DNA from: a virus
Virus record (IMG/VR): IMGVR_UViG_3300032323_001529
Coordinates: 1 to 48,286 of that record
Length of the DNA stretch: 48,286 bases
Direction: 5' to 3' (one strand)
Part shown: piece by piece, positions 17,601 through 26,100 of the stretch
Layout of the letters: each line of letters begins with the position of its first letter
Position numbering within the stretch: position 1 is the stretch's first letter
The notes under the pieces: generated by a model
What the model saw: only the letters and a program-made list of their open reading frames with translations
Told to the model about the DNA's origin: nothing
Database searches by the model: none
Made by a program: the position numbers and the translations under genes

Positions 17601-18466
17601 CAAATCAAGTTAATACTTTAAGAAGTGGTTTGTTCATTAATGAAATTGGATTGGAAGGTAGATACATTTTTGTTGGATCTTCTGGAACATCAATTTATGC
17701 AGATCCAATTTATAATAGAGCTACTGCTATTTCAAATGTTACTGCGGGAGTCGTTACTTCAGTTACCATTGAAAATGGTGGATTTGGATATTCTCAATCA
17801 AATGTACCATCGGTTCTTATTGAACCAGATTCTCCAAAAACTGAATTTGTCAGATCATTTAAGGTCATGGGTGATTATGGAACGATAATTGGCATTAATA
17901 CTTTTGTTGCAGGAACTCCTGGAATTGGAACAACTTCACCGAAGGTTGAATTCATTCTTAAATCTGAATTTTATGATAACAGCACTCTTGGAATCGGATA
18001 TTCTTCATTAAATTCTTTTGGTATTACTTATAGTCAATTATCTAAAGGAGACTATTTTGTAATTACCGATAGTAATGTAACTGTTGGACATGCTTTAACT
18101 GGTATTACCACCTCTTTAGGTGGAATGTCAAATTATCCAGCTTCTAGAGTTGGAACTTCTACTGAATTTTTGGATGGTGTTTATATTGTTGAACATATCA
18201 CAAATGCTACATTAGGAATAGTAACAGTGACTTGCAATTTTGCTCCAATTGAAGGACCTACAGGTAATTATGTTGAAGTTTATAAACGAGGTGAAAATAA
18301 TACAGGAATTAACACTAATAATTTCTATGGTAAATATAGTTGGTCCAAGATTTTTGATTATGAAAATAGAGTTTTAGGTTCTCCAAAACAATTTGACGTA
18401 TATACAAATAATGGTTTGGTTGGTTTATCAACTGGACCAATGATAAGACGAACAAGAGATTTATAA
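5678..18466 (+). CDS. Giant gp7-position baseplate wedge protein (4262 aa), multi-domain
   Basis: Position between gp6 and gp8 and the N-terminus point to a gp7-like wedge initiator: helical start (QIPEFLDEESPLFKAFLSEYY) and KGTDTSYKILFKILY at about residues 201-215, a motif seen in wedge initiators. The rest is a mosaic. More than a dozen Gly-Tyr repeats (GGxGY, e.g. near 7975, 9073, 14498, 15652, 17784) and several H-x(n)-G-D/E-x-V-x-Y units recur. A YHYH-like domain spans about residues 1225-1332. A module around C2569 (CKRDVGFIVDA) is shared with the tail fibre. Seven Asp-box-like repeats (about 3712-4013) suggest a beta-propeller. T4 gp7 is about 1030 residues, so some 3000 residues are extra and probably form surface or peripheral structures. 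One uninterrupted frame; composition very AT-rich. The gp7 name is inferred mainly from position. Confidence 0.8.
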   Translation: MSNTKKVKINNILQSQIPEFLDEESPLFKAFLSEYYNSLEHFSGAIDLSINLPSYKNIDNFTFSNLNSSTQTTSEVLSFDDVILVDSTEGWPDSYGLLKINNEIITYKEKTSNSFVDCIRGFSGIDKIKSVDDSKFLTFSSTEASEHPSGSVVENLSNLFIKEFFEKYKSEFLPGFESRNFVDDLSVKNILIRAKDFYTSKGTDTSYKILFKILYNKDIEIIKPQDFTIIPSSNSYFTTKNILVEKISGGDPTQTRGNFLFQNVSGVGTVSASIFNVEFRPLRNKNLYEISLDSTSLSGAFQVAGKTKILESVPKNSDTIIVDSTIGFSKSGKILVTPKNSNTIELFYSDKTNNQFLGVTGIDRDLDYGLDIIEEKFAFSYIGFGNTSRVDFRIVNVIDSIDFSKTSNLKVGDKVTLSGFGKDLSDSFQFNSWIYNIPTNHIIKNVSQLDANKFRVVLYDKVSFYKDEIIKLDDGIENSSNVSIISVEFDPGDTIRKYSNRLVVQALNPTFNLLNSRVVKKIIYKANHNRGFFDGISKIPSGVQNTYVDSEDSNFYVTSTGLPNYTLFIETTEKNASSSGVGITDTIFSQNHNLITGDSIYYDPISSNFSGISTGYYFVTKLNDNTIKLSYSNTDLFSKKYISFNSGISSDKFFKSGYENKTIKNQKLLKKFRLNRASNVFDDKNDRTTNNRPVGLLANGVELLSPTLFDENIYYGKLVSIDVTNSGRNYDVINVAPLEIKDDSGSRSKAHVNLVGEVKSVKVITPGIGYQTKPKITISGGNGSGCILESNLIKSRISVGFRPESAVNTSTNVITFLNNHNFDDAEEVIYRSNENSNIGGLVDGSRYFVGITSSNSIKIFNTFQDAVKKVNEVDIVGISSGFHVIETIKSKNTITQVFVKDPGKGYSNRKIKVPSILSLKDNIGINTFDSYICATNHRFSDGELVEYSTTGTPIAGLSTQIQYYVKVIDKNKFKLSEAGIGTTSTRNNYIDNIFVEFSSLGIGTHTIGYPAITVSVEALSAIGSTDIVQPLLEPIVLGSITDVYLEDGGVSYGCTDIVNYHRRPNVGFSSIISECVLKPIIINGTIRDVKIINRGRGYRKDSDIIINGNGQFAQIDPIIEDGRVTSVNIISGGVGYASSNTTMAVVNRGSDAKFLGNVFEWKINQVVKSSSSISEEDDGILYPSKNPDFGLQFINFYIPKKLRFQLNDNFTDTDSENLNTLSHSPILGFAYDGNPIYGPYGYDPLSGGSIRQIRTSYELRTNTDPLIRPQGFEPGYFINDYVYTGSGDLDEYNGRWCLTPQYPDGIYAYFISINVEPTGNSVPLYPYVIGEYFKDQPIKENFLPVFNQDLDIGTLNITRNVGPYYLNFNNSYYDLIDRVSEDYKQEFRIDAVNFSGITSTSIFSPGRDYQVDDRLVIENKNTSGSGANIVVSKVKGSDVLQFSVVDNKIIKVNFDIKSRKVIGKTDEPHQLVNNETIVLTGVSTITSSSIQGSHVINVLNKTIELLDDIQDQSATGVSTFITVKDISGFKSNNFIGIGTEILHITRVSSERSGFYVNRIQNTGVHTAGIDVVRLLPTEFTFDLERSNSDFVTLDEIIFFDPKESVGTGTAGVIRSLVGIGTSSIESRFIPQKSIYIPNHKFYTGQPLTYFSGFNGVPLKYNNVGSATSISFNEGQTVYAVNFGVDYIGISTIGFTSSVGGIGTTLNCVEFVNFDNILNTVGASHSLTTKNFQVTSTLQRFTGIVTTTTDHNLLTGDEIELKIFNNQTDSVKILYNPEIRKITGERIEFANSDININENKIDLTDTNLKTGDKVVYVSTNPADGLQNNETYYILKTDFDNIKLCKNRVDIRNNVVVNINSVGGSSHGFYLINPPFHFVDGNVIRFDISDESILDMYLEFYSDVDFQKKLEIIGNTEIGFAIKRSGDAGFSGSYVDLDTSISEFPKLLYYNLLPKSPIDERKNQITSDNDVIGNNKVVLKSHILNSKFVINKSSDRVFNFNLKNKPTELEKNSYASSTIEYLTSSKTAYGPISNLKINFSGRKYDKLPYVSNIISERGKDAVIKLNSPHIGKVESLERIKDGFDYPTDPTLSPVLSVPSVIGIKDIRRIDYIGIITGGKNYNTSPTLFVKENTEIKLEPQLSGGSIVKVNVVQNVTNLSQPLDIIPIYNSNGYDIDFISVSGDLVTLELANSSNSNPLISAGYGKTDFIFPFEIGDQIFIEGCRLTPNTKSKSNFNSSSYEYRFFEVVGISSQNNTVTYDMTGISTGLFGTYDDGVTLGYVVNKKDMPVFDMILADDVKYFSKERVTSTKFSSIVMEDGWDNDLNQLRTNNSFGELRTGDKITGEVSKITGTVEYHDSFSLRSTLGPFRDKVGVIDNSVGILNDFNQRISDNFYYQKFSYSIKSEIPYDIWRESVRSIIHPSGFKEFSDLEIYTKATQGIGRTTNLKPSVLDKQSSFLVNIDSHKSLYEKDNFTTVYEEDFLDDGSVERVFLSGGISLRNFIINKTNKVITIDDISDQFDGTSIQELDGRYADASDLLELNRSFIQEEVVGFITSSYPGITTNIDWDREICKRDVGFIVDAISHDIKYKSNNKSVEAGLAYWSGLGTSYVAGESEETIAGFKYIIDLSKYVINNVAISTSYQIPVFTEPQQFDTRILADTSCSPTYNENCCSDVWSAIGNYIGIVTSIIGIGTTAAPNVTYPSISRSGSVVGLTTFKLKNKGTPLFKYEFDSSDSSIVNISNNTFTSINHNFQSGQELIYDYGTGAPIGIATTSYAVGNLDVIMQVGNYNGTAIFENGYAQAVTSPISGISTVVVPAGISNQVFLNVIGFGTTSGSNAKFDALITYNTGTGQPISTSLTLVSGGSGFKVGDVVSIAGTYFKGSTPTNNLSFTVTATAPTGIQTAANNSYLNLPSTNTNGSGAIFNVYRDNDGRVSLIQVVNGGSGYASTSVVSISGTYIGGNSPNDSISFTPSVLGTDKLPRTLFVNKIDDNNFRISGLSTSIFFDIVGLGSGIHSLKYKDPLPSTVITIDGIIQTQLRRKSLSITLDSPISTATTSVIEVSSGISSLAINDVININSEYLLVKNIGIGSTNFVNVERGYFNTTSGVHTVGASATIFNGDYYIDGDVIYFTTAPYGKIGSVGLETGSIFSGRVFTRRFDPSKPVDKNIILDDISLSFTGIAATEFTLKSGGQTTTTIFNNVNNSSLINNNPFIIINNVFQEPKVDYDIDGSSENVIRFLSGTPSAGKISKVAITTGFGYAPLLPASAVATVSAAGTISAINLTGPGSGYRQNINVSIASTIGTGASITASVGAGGTVTGFTIVNAGSGYTTTSLPTVVIGIPTGYSNLGVAYTGGSSGVGQGVKISVSVGQGSSIISFKIDNPGIGYKVGDILSVIGITTNPGLSTSFKEFTLTVQEIQNDKFNGFYPGQFIKFDDISSNFNGFRRKFTLSVTTNNVREILSLRTIPGSDLNITNNIFVYINDVLQTPESSYTYSGSRIIFKEAPKENSTCSILYYRGSSIDVEQIEPPKTIKEGDVIIIKENKNDLLDIDQFGRTVKKIISSDQFDTFTYNSIGITTDSTKDRPLTWIKQTQDKIISGSLYSKSRPSIRSRVKPNAYVIKKILPTDDVIYIDNAYPLFSDVDFVVEDLRDLIISENRVTESAICTSVVSSSSSVSSIVISSGGVGYAYTESPVVTISRSSITRKDPIKDWKPSTGISSQYDLNSIAYTGKYVVAVGDNDTFVYSLNGSSWQSGSIGFGITISYNSVIGVGTNRYFTSGSYGTVASAVSVGSTIGPWSAINLSREIVTPTVGVTGRVSAGYTGPISDVTYSPYLDTLVVVGLSSIFSGVGIGTTTLISRFSGTLQTLNSLAYGPSNIIAVGNDSVILSSVNGVIWEDLLSPTTVNLNKVIHVDGEFVVVGDLGTVIKSTNSFTFNSVTTNISEDIIDISYNDFYVILTSLGNLYYSFDLSNWVLRETNQVNTLRSGLFINEIGLEGRYIFVGSSGTSIYADPIYNRATAISNVTAGVVTSVTIENGGFGYSQSNVPSVLIEPDSPKTEFVRSFKVMGDYGTIIGINTFVAGTPGIGTTSPKVEFILKSEFYDNSTLGIGYSSLNSFGITYSQLSKGDYFVITDSNVTVGHALTGITTSLGGMSNYPASRVGTSTEFLDGVYIVEHITNATLGIVTVTCNFAPIEGPTGNYVEVYKRGENNTGINTNNFYGKYSWSKIFDYENRVLGSPKQFDVYTNNGLVGLSTGPMIRRTRDL

Positions 18467-18484
18467 ATTGTAAATAAATAAATA
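18462..18484 (+). promoter_or_regulatory. Cluster of late-promoter-like octamers before gp8
   Basis: TATAAATT (18462-18469), AATAAATA (18473-18480) and AATAAATA (18477-18484) overlap in one 23-base stretch. Each matches TATAAATA at seven of eight positions. The first overlaps the stop codon of the giant gene, and gp8 starts at 18502. A dedicated late promoter here would secure gp8 expression after a nearly 13-kb gene. Confidence 0.55.
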
Positions 18485-18501
18485 AAAACCTCTAATTTAA
18501 A

Positions 18502-20097
18502 ATGCCTGCTATTATATCAGATCAGTTTAGAATTTTAAACGCTGAAAACTTTGTAAAGAATGTTGTTGGCGTGGCTAACACTTCGGACAGGTATTATACC
18601 TTCATTGGTATGCCAAATGCGTTGAATCTTTCTGCTGGTGGTTCTCCAACTTGGATTACCAACACTCCCGCACCTCTAGATGGATTTAAAGAAGAAAATG
18701 AAATAAAGGAAACAATAATTTCTATGAAACAAATTACATCTCAAGATGTAAGAAGGTTGATTAGAAAAAATACATGGATTTCTGGATCTACATATGAAAT
18801 GTATAGACATGATTATAGTATATACAATCCATCTCCTATTACAAATTCACCATCCTTATATGAGTCAAATTACTATGTAATTAATGAGGATTTAAGGGTT
18901 TATATTTGTTTGCAAAATGGAACTGATCCAGAAAATCCAAAGGGCAGACCTTCTTTCGATCAACCAACCTTTATTGATTTAGAACCAAGGGCTGCAGGAA
19001 CTAGTGGAGATGGTTATATTTGGAAATATCTATTTACCATTAAACCATCAGAAATAGTTAAATTTGATTCAATTGAATATATTCCTGTACCAGAAAACTG
19101 GGGTAATAGTAGTGAAAGTATAGCTACAAAAAATAATGCAATTGAAGGTAAAATAGAAATTGTATTGATTAATAATAGAGGTTCAAATTATCAACCAATA
19201 TCAACATCTTTTTCAAATGTGCCAATTTTGGGAGATGGTGATGGGGGAAAAGCGACTATCACTATAGATTCTTTTGGAAAAGTTTCGGAAGTATTTGTAA
19301 CTGAAGGTGGTTCTGGATATACTTACGGAACTATTCAATTTTATCCTGGAGCTCCAGGATCTGGCATTGGTGGACCATTAAGTAGTTTAACTAACACTGG
19401 AATTGGTACTACTTCTATAGCTTCTTTTAATGTTATTATTCCACCTAGGGGTGGACATGGATACGATATCTATAAAGAATTGGGAGCTTATAGAGTTCTT
19501 CTTTATTCTAGATATGAAACTTTGGATAGTAACCCAGATGTTATCTTGGGAAATGACTTTGCTAGAGTTGGAATAATTAAAAATCCAACTATCCGAAATA
19601 GTGATGTTGAAATTTTGAATACTTCTCTTGTAAGTGGATTAAATGCCTTGAAACTTTCTGGAGTAACAACTAATACAACTTATGCTGTAGATTCTGTTAT
19701 TAAACAAACTGTTGGACTAGGATCTACTGCTATTGGATTTGTAGCTTCATGGGATTCTATAACAGGAGTTTTAAAGTATTATCAACCAACAGGATTAGCT
19801 TCCAGTGAATCTGGATTTAGAATTATAAAATTTACTTCAAATCCAGATGTTGGATATGGTACTACAATAAATTGTAGTTCTATAATTGGTCCAGCTTTAT
19901 CGATTGATACTAATTTTAATGGTATTACTACAACAATAAATAATAGAATATATCAGTTAGGCGTGGATTTTGTTTCTGGAATAGGTTCAGCGGAATTTAA
20001 CAAAAAATCCGGAGAAATAATCTACATAGATAATAGAGCTCCTATTCCAAGATCAGCGAGCCAAAAAGAAGATATTAAAATTGTACTGGAGTTCTAA
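18502..20097 (+). CDS. gp8: gp8-like baseplate wedge subunit, enlarged
   Basis: The N-terminal half matches gp8: SDRYYTFIGMPNAL, then QDVRRLIRKNTWISGSTYEMYRHDY, YYVINEDLRVYICLQNG and DGYIWKYLFTIKPSEIVKFDSIEYIPVP are the family's conserved blocks. gp8 binds gp7 in the wedge and helps hold the baseplate periphery. At 531 residues it is well above the T4 size (about 334). The extra length includes a Gly-Tyr module (about residues 215-290, with NNRGSNYQPIS and EGGSGYTYG) of the kind seen in the upstream giant protein. The conserved block GGHGYDIYKELGAYRVLLYSRYE returns after it. The gene follows a late-promoter-like cluster and is six bases before the next ORF. Confidence 0.9.
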   Translation: MPAIISDQFRILNAENFVKNVVGVANTSDRYYTFIGMPNALNLSAGGSPTWITNTPAPLDGFKEENEIKETIISMKQITSQDVRRLIRKNTWISGSTYEMYRHDYSIYNPSPITNSPSLYESNYYVINEDLRVYICLQNGTDPENPKGRPSFDQPTFIDLEPRAAGTSGDGYIWKYLFTIKPSEIVKFDSIEYIPVPENWGNSSESIATKNNAIEGKIEIVLINNRGSNYQPISTSFSNVPILGDGDGGKATITIDSFGKVSEVFVTEGGSGYTYGTIQFYPGAPGSGIGGPLSSLTNTGIGTTSIASFNVIIPPRGGHGYDIYKELGAYRVLLYSRYETLDSNPDVILGNDFARVGIIKNPTIRNSDVEILNTSLVSGLNALKLSGVTTNTTYAVDSVIKQTVGLGSTAIGFVASWDSITGVLKYYQPTGLASSESGFRIIKFTSNPDVGYGTTINCSSIIGPALSIDTNFNGITTTINNRIYQLGVDFVSGIGSAEFNKKSGEIIYIDNRAPIPRSASQKEDIKIVLEF

Positions 20098-20103
20098 GTT
20101 AAA

Positions 20104-23100
20104 ATGGCACAAAACACCAATCTAAATGCTTCTCCATATTTTGATGATTTTGATGCAACAAAAAATTATCAAAGAGTATTATTTAAACCTGGAATTCCTA
20201 TTCAAGCTAGAGAATTAACGACACTCCAGTCAATTCTACAAAACCAAGTTGAAAAATTTGGTAAACATTTTTTTAAAGAGGGTTCAGTAGTTATTCCTGG
20301 TCAGTTAGCTTATGACCCAGATTATTTTTATGTTCAAATTGATCCAACTCACTTAGGTGTACCAGTTTCATTATACATTTCTCAGTTAGTTGGTAGATAT
20401 GTAAAAGGAGAAATTAGTGGAGTTAAAGCCTTAATAGAATCATATATTATTGATCAAGAATCAGAAAATGGAAATTATACATTATATGTAAAATATCAAA
20501 GTTCGGGAGAAACCGATTTCACAATCAATAGTTTTGTTGACGGTGAAAATCTAATTATATTAGAAGATTTGCAATATTCATTAAGTATCATCAGATCTGG
20601 ATCATCATTTGCAACAACTATTGTATCCGAATCTGTTGGATCCGGTTCTGCCGCTAAAATACAAGAAGGAGTATTTTTCATACGAGGATTTTTTGTAGAT
20701 GTTCCATCTCAAACCGTTATTTTAGATCAATATAGTAATTCACCATCTTATAGAATTGGTTTGTTCATTGAAGAATCGATTTCTGTAGCTTCTCAAGCCA
20801 ATCCAGATTTATTTGATAATGCTAGAGGATTTTCTAATTTCGCAGCTCCAGGAGCAGATAGACTTAAAATTACTGCGAGTTTAATTAAAAAAAGTTTAGA
20901 TGACTTCAATGATGAAAATTTTATTGAACTTCTAAGAATAGAAAACGGAATTATTAAAAAGTTTTCAAATGAAACTCAATTTAATTTAATTCGAGATGAA
21001 TTGGCTAGGAGAACATACGATGAATCTGGTGATTATTATGTAAATCCTTTTAAAATTTCCGTTAAAGAATCTTTGAATAATAAGGTTGGGAATAATGGAG
21101 TATATGAATACAATCAATTGACTCAACAAGGAAATATTCCTTCAGATAATTTATTGTCTCTACAAATTTCCCCAGGTAAGGCATATGTTAGGGGATATGA
21201 AGTAGAAACAATAAACACTATTTCAGTGGATTCGGAAAAACCAAGAACAACTGAAAATAAAAATAATGTATCCATCCCATTTAGTTTGGGTAAACAGATA
21301 GAACTTAATAATGTTTATGGATCAACTCCTGTAGGATTTGGGACAACATCTATAGTTCATTTCTATTCAAATAGAACATCTACCCCTGGGTCATCCTCAG
21401 GAATTCAAATTGGTGTAGGTAGAATTTATGATTTAAAACTTAAGAATGCAGAATATAATAATTCATCTACCAAGTTTGAGGGATCTTTTTATGATATTCA
21501 GACTTATAATTATATAAATCTCAATACTCCGGTAAGTATATCAAAACCAGCCTTTATACAAGGTAAGAATAGTGGTGCTACTGGATATCTTGCTTCTAGT
21601 GTATCAAACTCAAATCAAATTATTTTATATCAAGTTTCTGGATCTTTTTCCCTAAATGAATCAATTACTGTAAATGGAGTAGATTCATCATCAATAGTAA
21701 CATCAATTCGTGATTATAACATTTCGGATATAAAACAAGTAGTTGGAACTAATGGTGTATCTTTTACTGCGGATACTATTCTATCTCAAGGTTCTCTTCT
21801 TTCTCCAGCAGGTTCAACCTTTACTATTACTGGCGCATCTGGTGGTGTAAGTACTGTTACAACTTCAAGTTCTACATTTTTTGTTGGTATAAACACTGGT
21901 GATATCTTATCTTATTACACCCAAGGTAATTCAACACCCACTTATAATAGAGTAAAAACAGTAGTAACTACTTCTAATTCTGTAGTTTTGGAAGCAACAA
22001 CAACTGTCGTTGGAGTTTCCAGTGGAAGTTTACCAGTTTCCACAACAAATGTAACTAATATAACTAAAGTTACTCCGCAAATCTTAAATACTAATAATTC
22101 TTATCTATTTTCAATACTTCCCGATCAACATGTTTCGAGCATAGATTTAACAAATTCGGATATCATAATTAAAAAATCTTATCCCGTTACTGTGGTTTCC
22201 AATGGATTGAATGTTACTCTGGAAACTAATTCTAATTATACATTAGAACCTTTTGACGAAGAAGATTACAATCTAACATTTTCTACTGGCGTAGTAGAGT
22301 CTCTTAATTCCCAAAAACTAACAGTTTCTGGAAGAACTGTGACTTTACAAAATATTAGTGCTAATGGAAATGCAACTCTTACAGTAACATTCAGGAAACA
22401 AAATGCAACATCTAAAAATAAAATTTTTAATAGATGTTCCACTTTAGTTGTATCTGGATCTTCTTTAAATTCATCTGGAATTGGATCTACATCCATAAAT
22501 GATGGATTATCCTATAATACTTTTTATGGAACAAGAGTTCAGGACAAGAATATTTCATTGAATGTTCCTGATGTTCAAAATATTTTAGCAATATATGAAT
22601 CTTCGGACCAAAATGATCCAGACCTTCCAAAATTAACTCTTACCAATTTAAATTCAAATATACTTAATAGTATTAAGGGTGAAGCAATTATTGGTGAAAA
22701 AAGTGGATCTGTTGGTTTACTAGTTTCAAATAATGGAACAAACCAAATTGAATTTGTTTACTCAAATGAAAATAGCTTTATAGAAGGTGAAAGTATTATT
22801 TTCCAAGAATCTCAAATAAGAGCAAATGTTGAGACTTTTACTCAGGGAGATCGTGATATTTTATCGGATTATATTCTGAATCAAAATCAAAAATTAGAGT
22901 ATATTGACTATTCATTTATCACAAGAAAAGATGATAGTACTCCACCAACTAGAAGATTAAAAGTAGTTTATAATAATTACGTATTGGATCCAACGGATTC
23001 TGGAGATTTTGTGACCGTAAGTTCTTATGATAAGGAAAGATATTCTTCAGATCTTCCTCAAGTGGATCAATTTTATGCTAGTGATATAATAGATTTAAGA

Positions 23101-26100
23101 CCAAGAGTATTACCATATAATCCACTAACAGCTACAAGTTCTCCTTTTGAATTTGATTCTAGAAGATTTTCTACAGAAAATAATTCGTCTCCACATAATT
23201 TTGGCAAAGATAAATCTATAAATTTATCATATGCATATTATCTTGGTAGAATTGATAGATTATATTTGGATAAAGATGGAAGATTTTTCATTAATAGTGG
23301 AGTTCCATCCATAACACCAAAATTACCAAATAGTATTGACAATGCATTAGAAGTAGCTACAATAACTCTACCTCCTTACGTTTACAATACTAGAGATGTA
23401 AGAGTGGTTCTTTCGAACCATAAAAGATATAGAATGAAAGATATTTCAAATATTGAAAATAGATTAAAAAATGTAGAATATTATACATCTTTATCTTTGT
23501 TGGAATCTGATACTAAGAATTTAACCTTAAGAGACGAACAAACTCAGTTGGATAGATTTAAGTGCGGATTTTTTGTAGATAATTTTAAATCTTTATTCAG
23601 TGGAAATATTTCGGATCCTGCTTATAAATGTAGTATTGACACGGCTGAAGGTCACTTGAGACCACAACATTATACTACATCTATAGATCTACTTCTTGGC
23701 TCCGAATTTGTTATTGGTACAGGAAATACATCCAATCCACAAGCGGATTTGAGATTCGTTAGTAATTTAGGATCTCCAAATATCAAAAAAGTCGGAGATA
23801 TTATTTGTTTAAATTACACTGACACAGTTTTCTTAGAAAATAAATTTGCAACCAGATCAGAAAATGTAAATCCATTCCATGTAGTCAACTGGATTGGTGC
23901 TATAGAATTAAATCCATCCACAGATACATGGATAGAAACTAGAACAAGTCAAAGAACAGTGGATGTTGAGGGCAGCTATGAAAGCGCTATTCAACAACTT
24001 GGTGTTGATACCAATACTGGTTTATCACCTATTGATTGGGGTGCTTGGGAAACTACCTGGACTGGAACTCAAGATATTGGTAGACAAAGTATGGGAAGTA
24101 TATTTGTTGGTACACAACAAGTATCCCAAAGTACAAGTAGAGGTAGTTTCCAAAAAGGTAGAGGAGTTCCACAAACAACCACTACAACTTTTAGAGATCA
24201 ATTTACAAACTTTGAAAATGTTACGACATTAACTACTGAAAAACAAAGTAGACAAGGCATTCAATATAGAGTTGGTGAAAGATTTGATGAAACAAATCTT
24301 GGACCAAGAGTAGTATCTACTGATGTAATTCACACTATGAGATCTAGAAATATTGAATTTATTTCTAGAAGATTAAAACCAAATACCAGACTTTATCCAT
24401 TTTTTGATAATGTAAACATGTCTCAATATGTTATACCAAAACTTATTGAGATTTCCATGATTTCTGGAACTTTTGTAATGGGAGAAACAGTTCAAGGAAC
24501 ATCCGGATCAGTCTCTACAAGATTTAGACTTGCAAAAGCTGATCATAAATATGGTCCATACAACAACCCAACCCAAGTTTTTGTTCAGAATCCATATAAC
24601 ATAACAGAAAACTTATCTACTTCATATTCCACAACTTCAGGTTTATTAAATGTAGATACTGCAAGTTTAGAATTACAATCTGCATCAGGATTTTATGGTT
24701 ATATAGTTCAAAATATGCAATTGGTTGGTCAAACTAGTGGTGCCATTGCTACTGTCCAAAATGTAAGATTGATTACCGATAATGCTGGAACTTTAATTGG
24801 ATCATTGTTCATACCAGATTCTAGACTTCCTTCTACCCCATCCTTTGAAACCGGCACCAAAACATTTTCACTTACAACAAGTGACGTTAATGCCACAATT
24901 ATCGGAACTGTAGATAGTACGGCTGAAACTGTATTTACTTCTGCTGGAACTTTGAATAATGTAGAAGATTCTACCTTAAGAATAAGAAATGCCGATATTT
25001 CTAGAGAAGTTAGAACCGATACTAGAACATTATCTGAACAAAATACTACACTTCAAGCTAACACTTCTTTTTCAAATAGAACCACTACTCAAACTAGATG
25101 GGTAGATCCATTAGCTCAGTCATTTGAGGTTCCTGATACAAATGGAGTTTTCTTAACCAAGTGTGATATTTTCTTTAAAACAAAGGACACATCTGGATTA
25201 CCAGTTACTCTTCAAGTGAGAACAATGCAGACTGGATTGCCAACTCAAACTATATTGCCTTTTGGTGAAGTTGTGTTGGAACCAGAAGAAGTAACTCTTT
25301 CTGAAGACGCTAGTGTACCGACCACATTCACTTTTCCATCACCAGTATATCTTGAAACGGGTAATGCTTATTGTGTAGTTCTATTATCTGCTTCAAATCA
25401 ATATACAGTATGGATTTCAAGAATGGGTGAGGAAGATATAAGTACGATTAATCTTGCAGAATCTGAAAAGATTCTTGTTTCACAACAACCATTGTTAGGT
25501 TCCCTATTCAAATCACAAAATGGAGCTACTTGGGATCCAAGTCAATTGGAAGATCTTAAGTTAAAATTATACAGAGCGAATTTTTATCAAGGAGAAACTA
25601 CTGTAAGATTCTATAACCCAGATCTAGATATTGGAAATAATCAAATTGTTTCATTACGACCAAATCCTCTTGATTGTATTTCCAGATCTTCATTGGTTGG
25701 AATTGCTAAGAGTTTAACTTCGAGTGAAGTTAACAATTTAACTCCAGGAGTAACTATTCTTCAAAGTTCAAATAATAATTTTAGTGGTAAGTTAAAGAGT
25801 GTTGTTGGTGCAATAGGAATAGGAAGTACTTTATCCATTACTTCAGTTGGATCTGGATTTACTTCATCTTCAAGAACATATTCAAATGTTGATTTAGTTG
25901 CATTATCCGGAAGAGGTGTTGGTGGTAAAGTTAATCTAACTGTTTCTGGTGGGGTTGCAGTTGCCGCAACAGTTTCTATAGGAGGAACTGGTTATGCGTA
26001 TGGAGATGCTCTTAGTATAGATTATACAAAAACTGATGGATTTGGTAAAAATTTAATTTTAACTATTTCCAATAACGTAGGAATAATTTCATCCTTCAAC

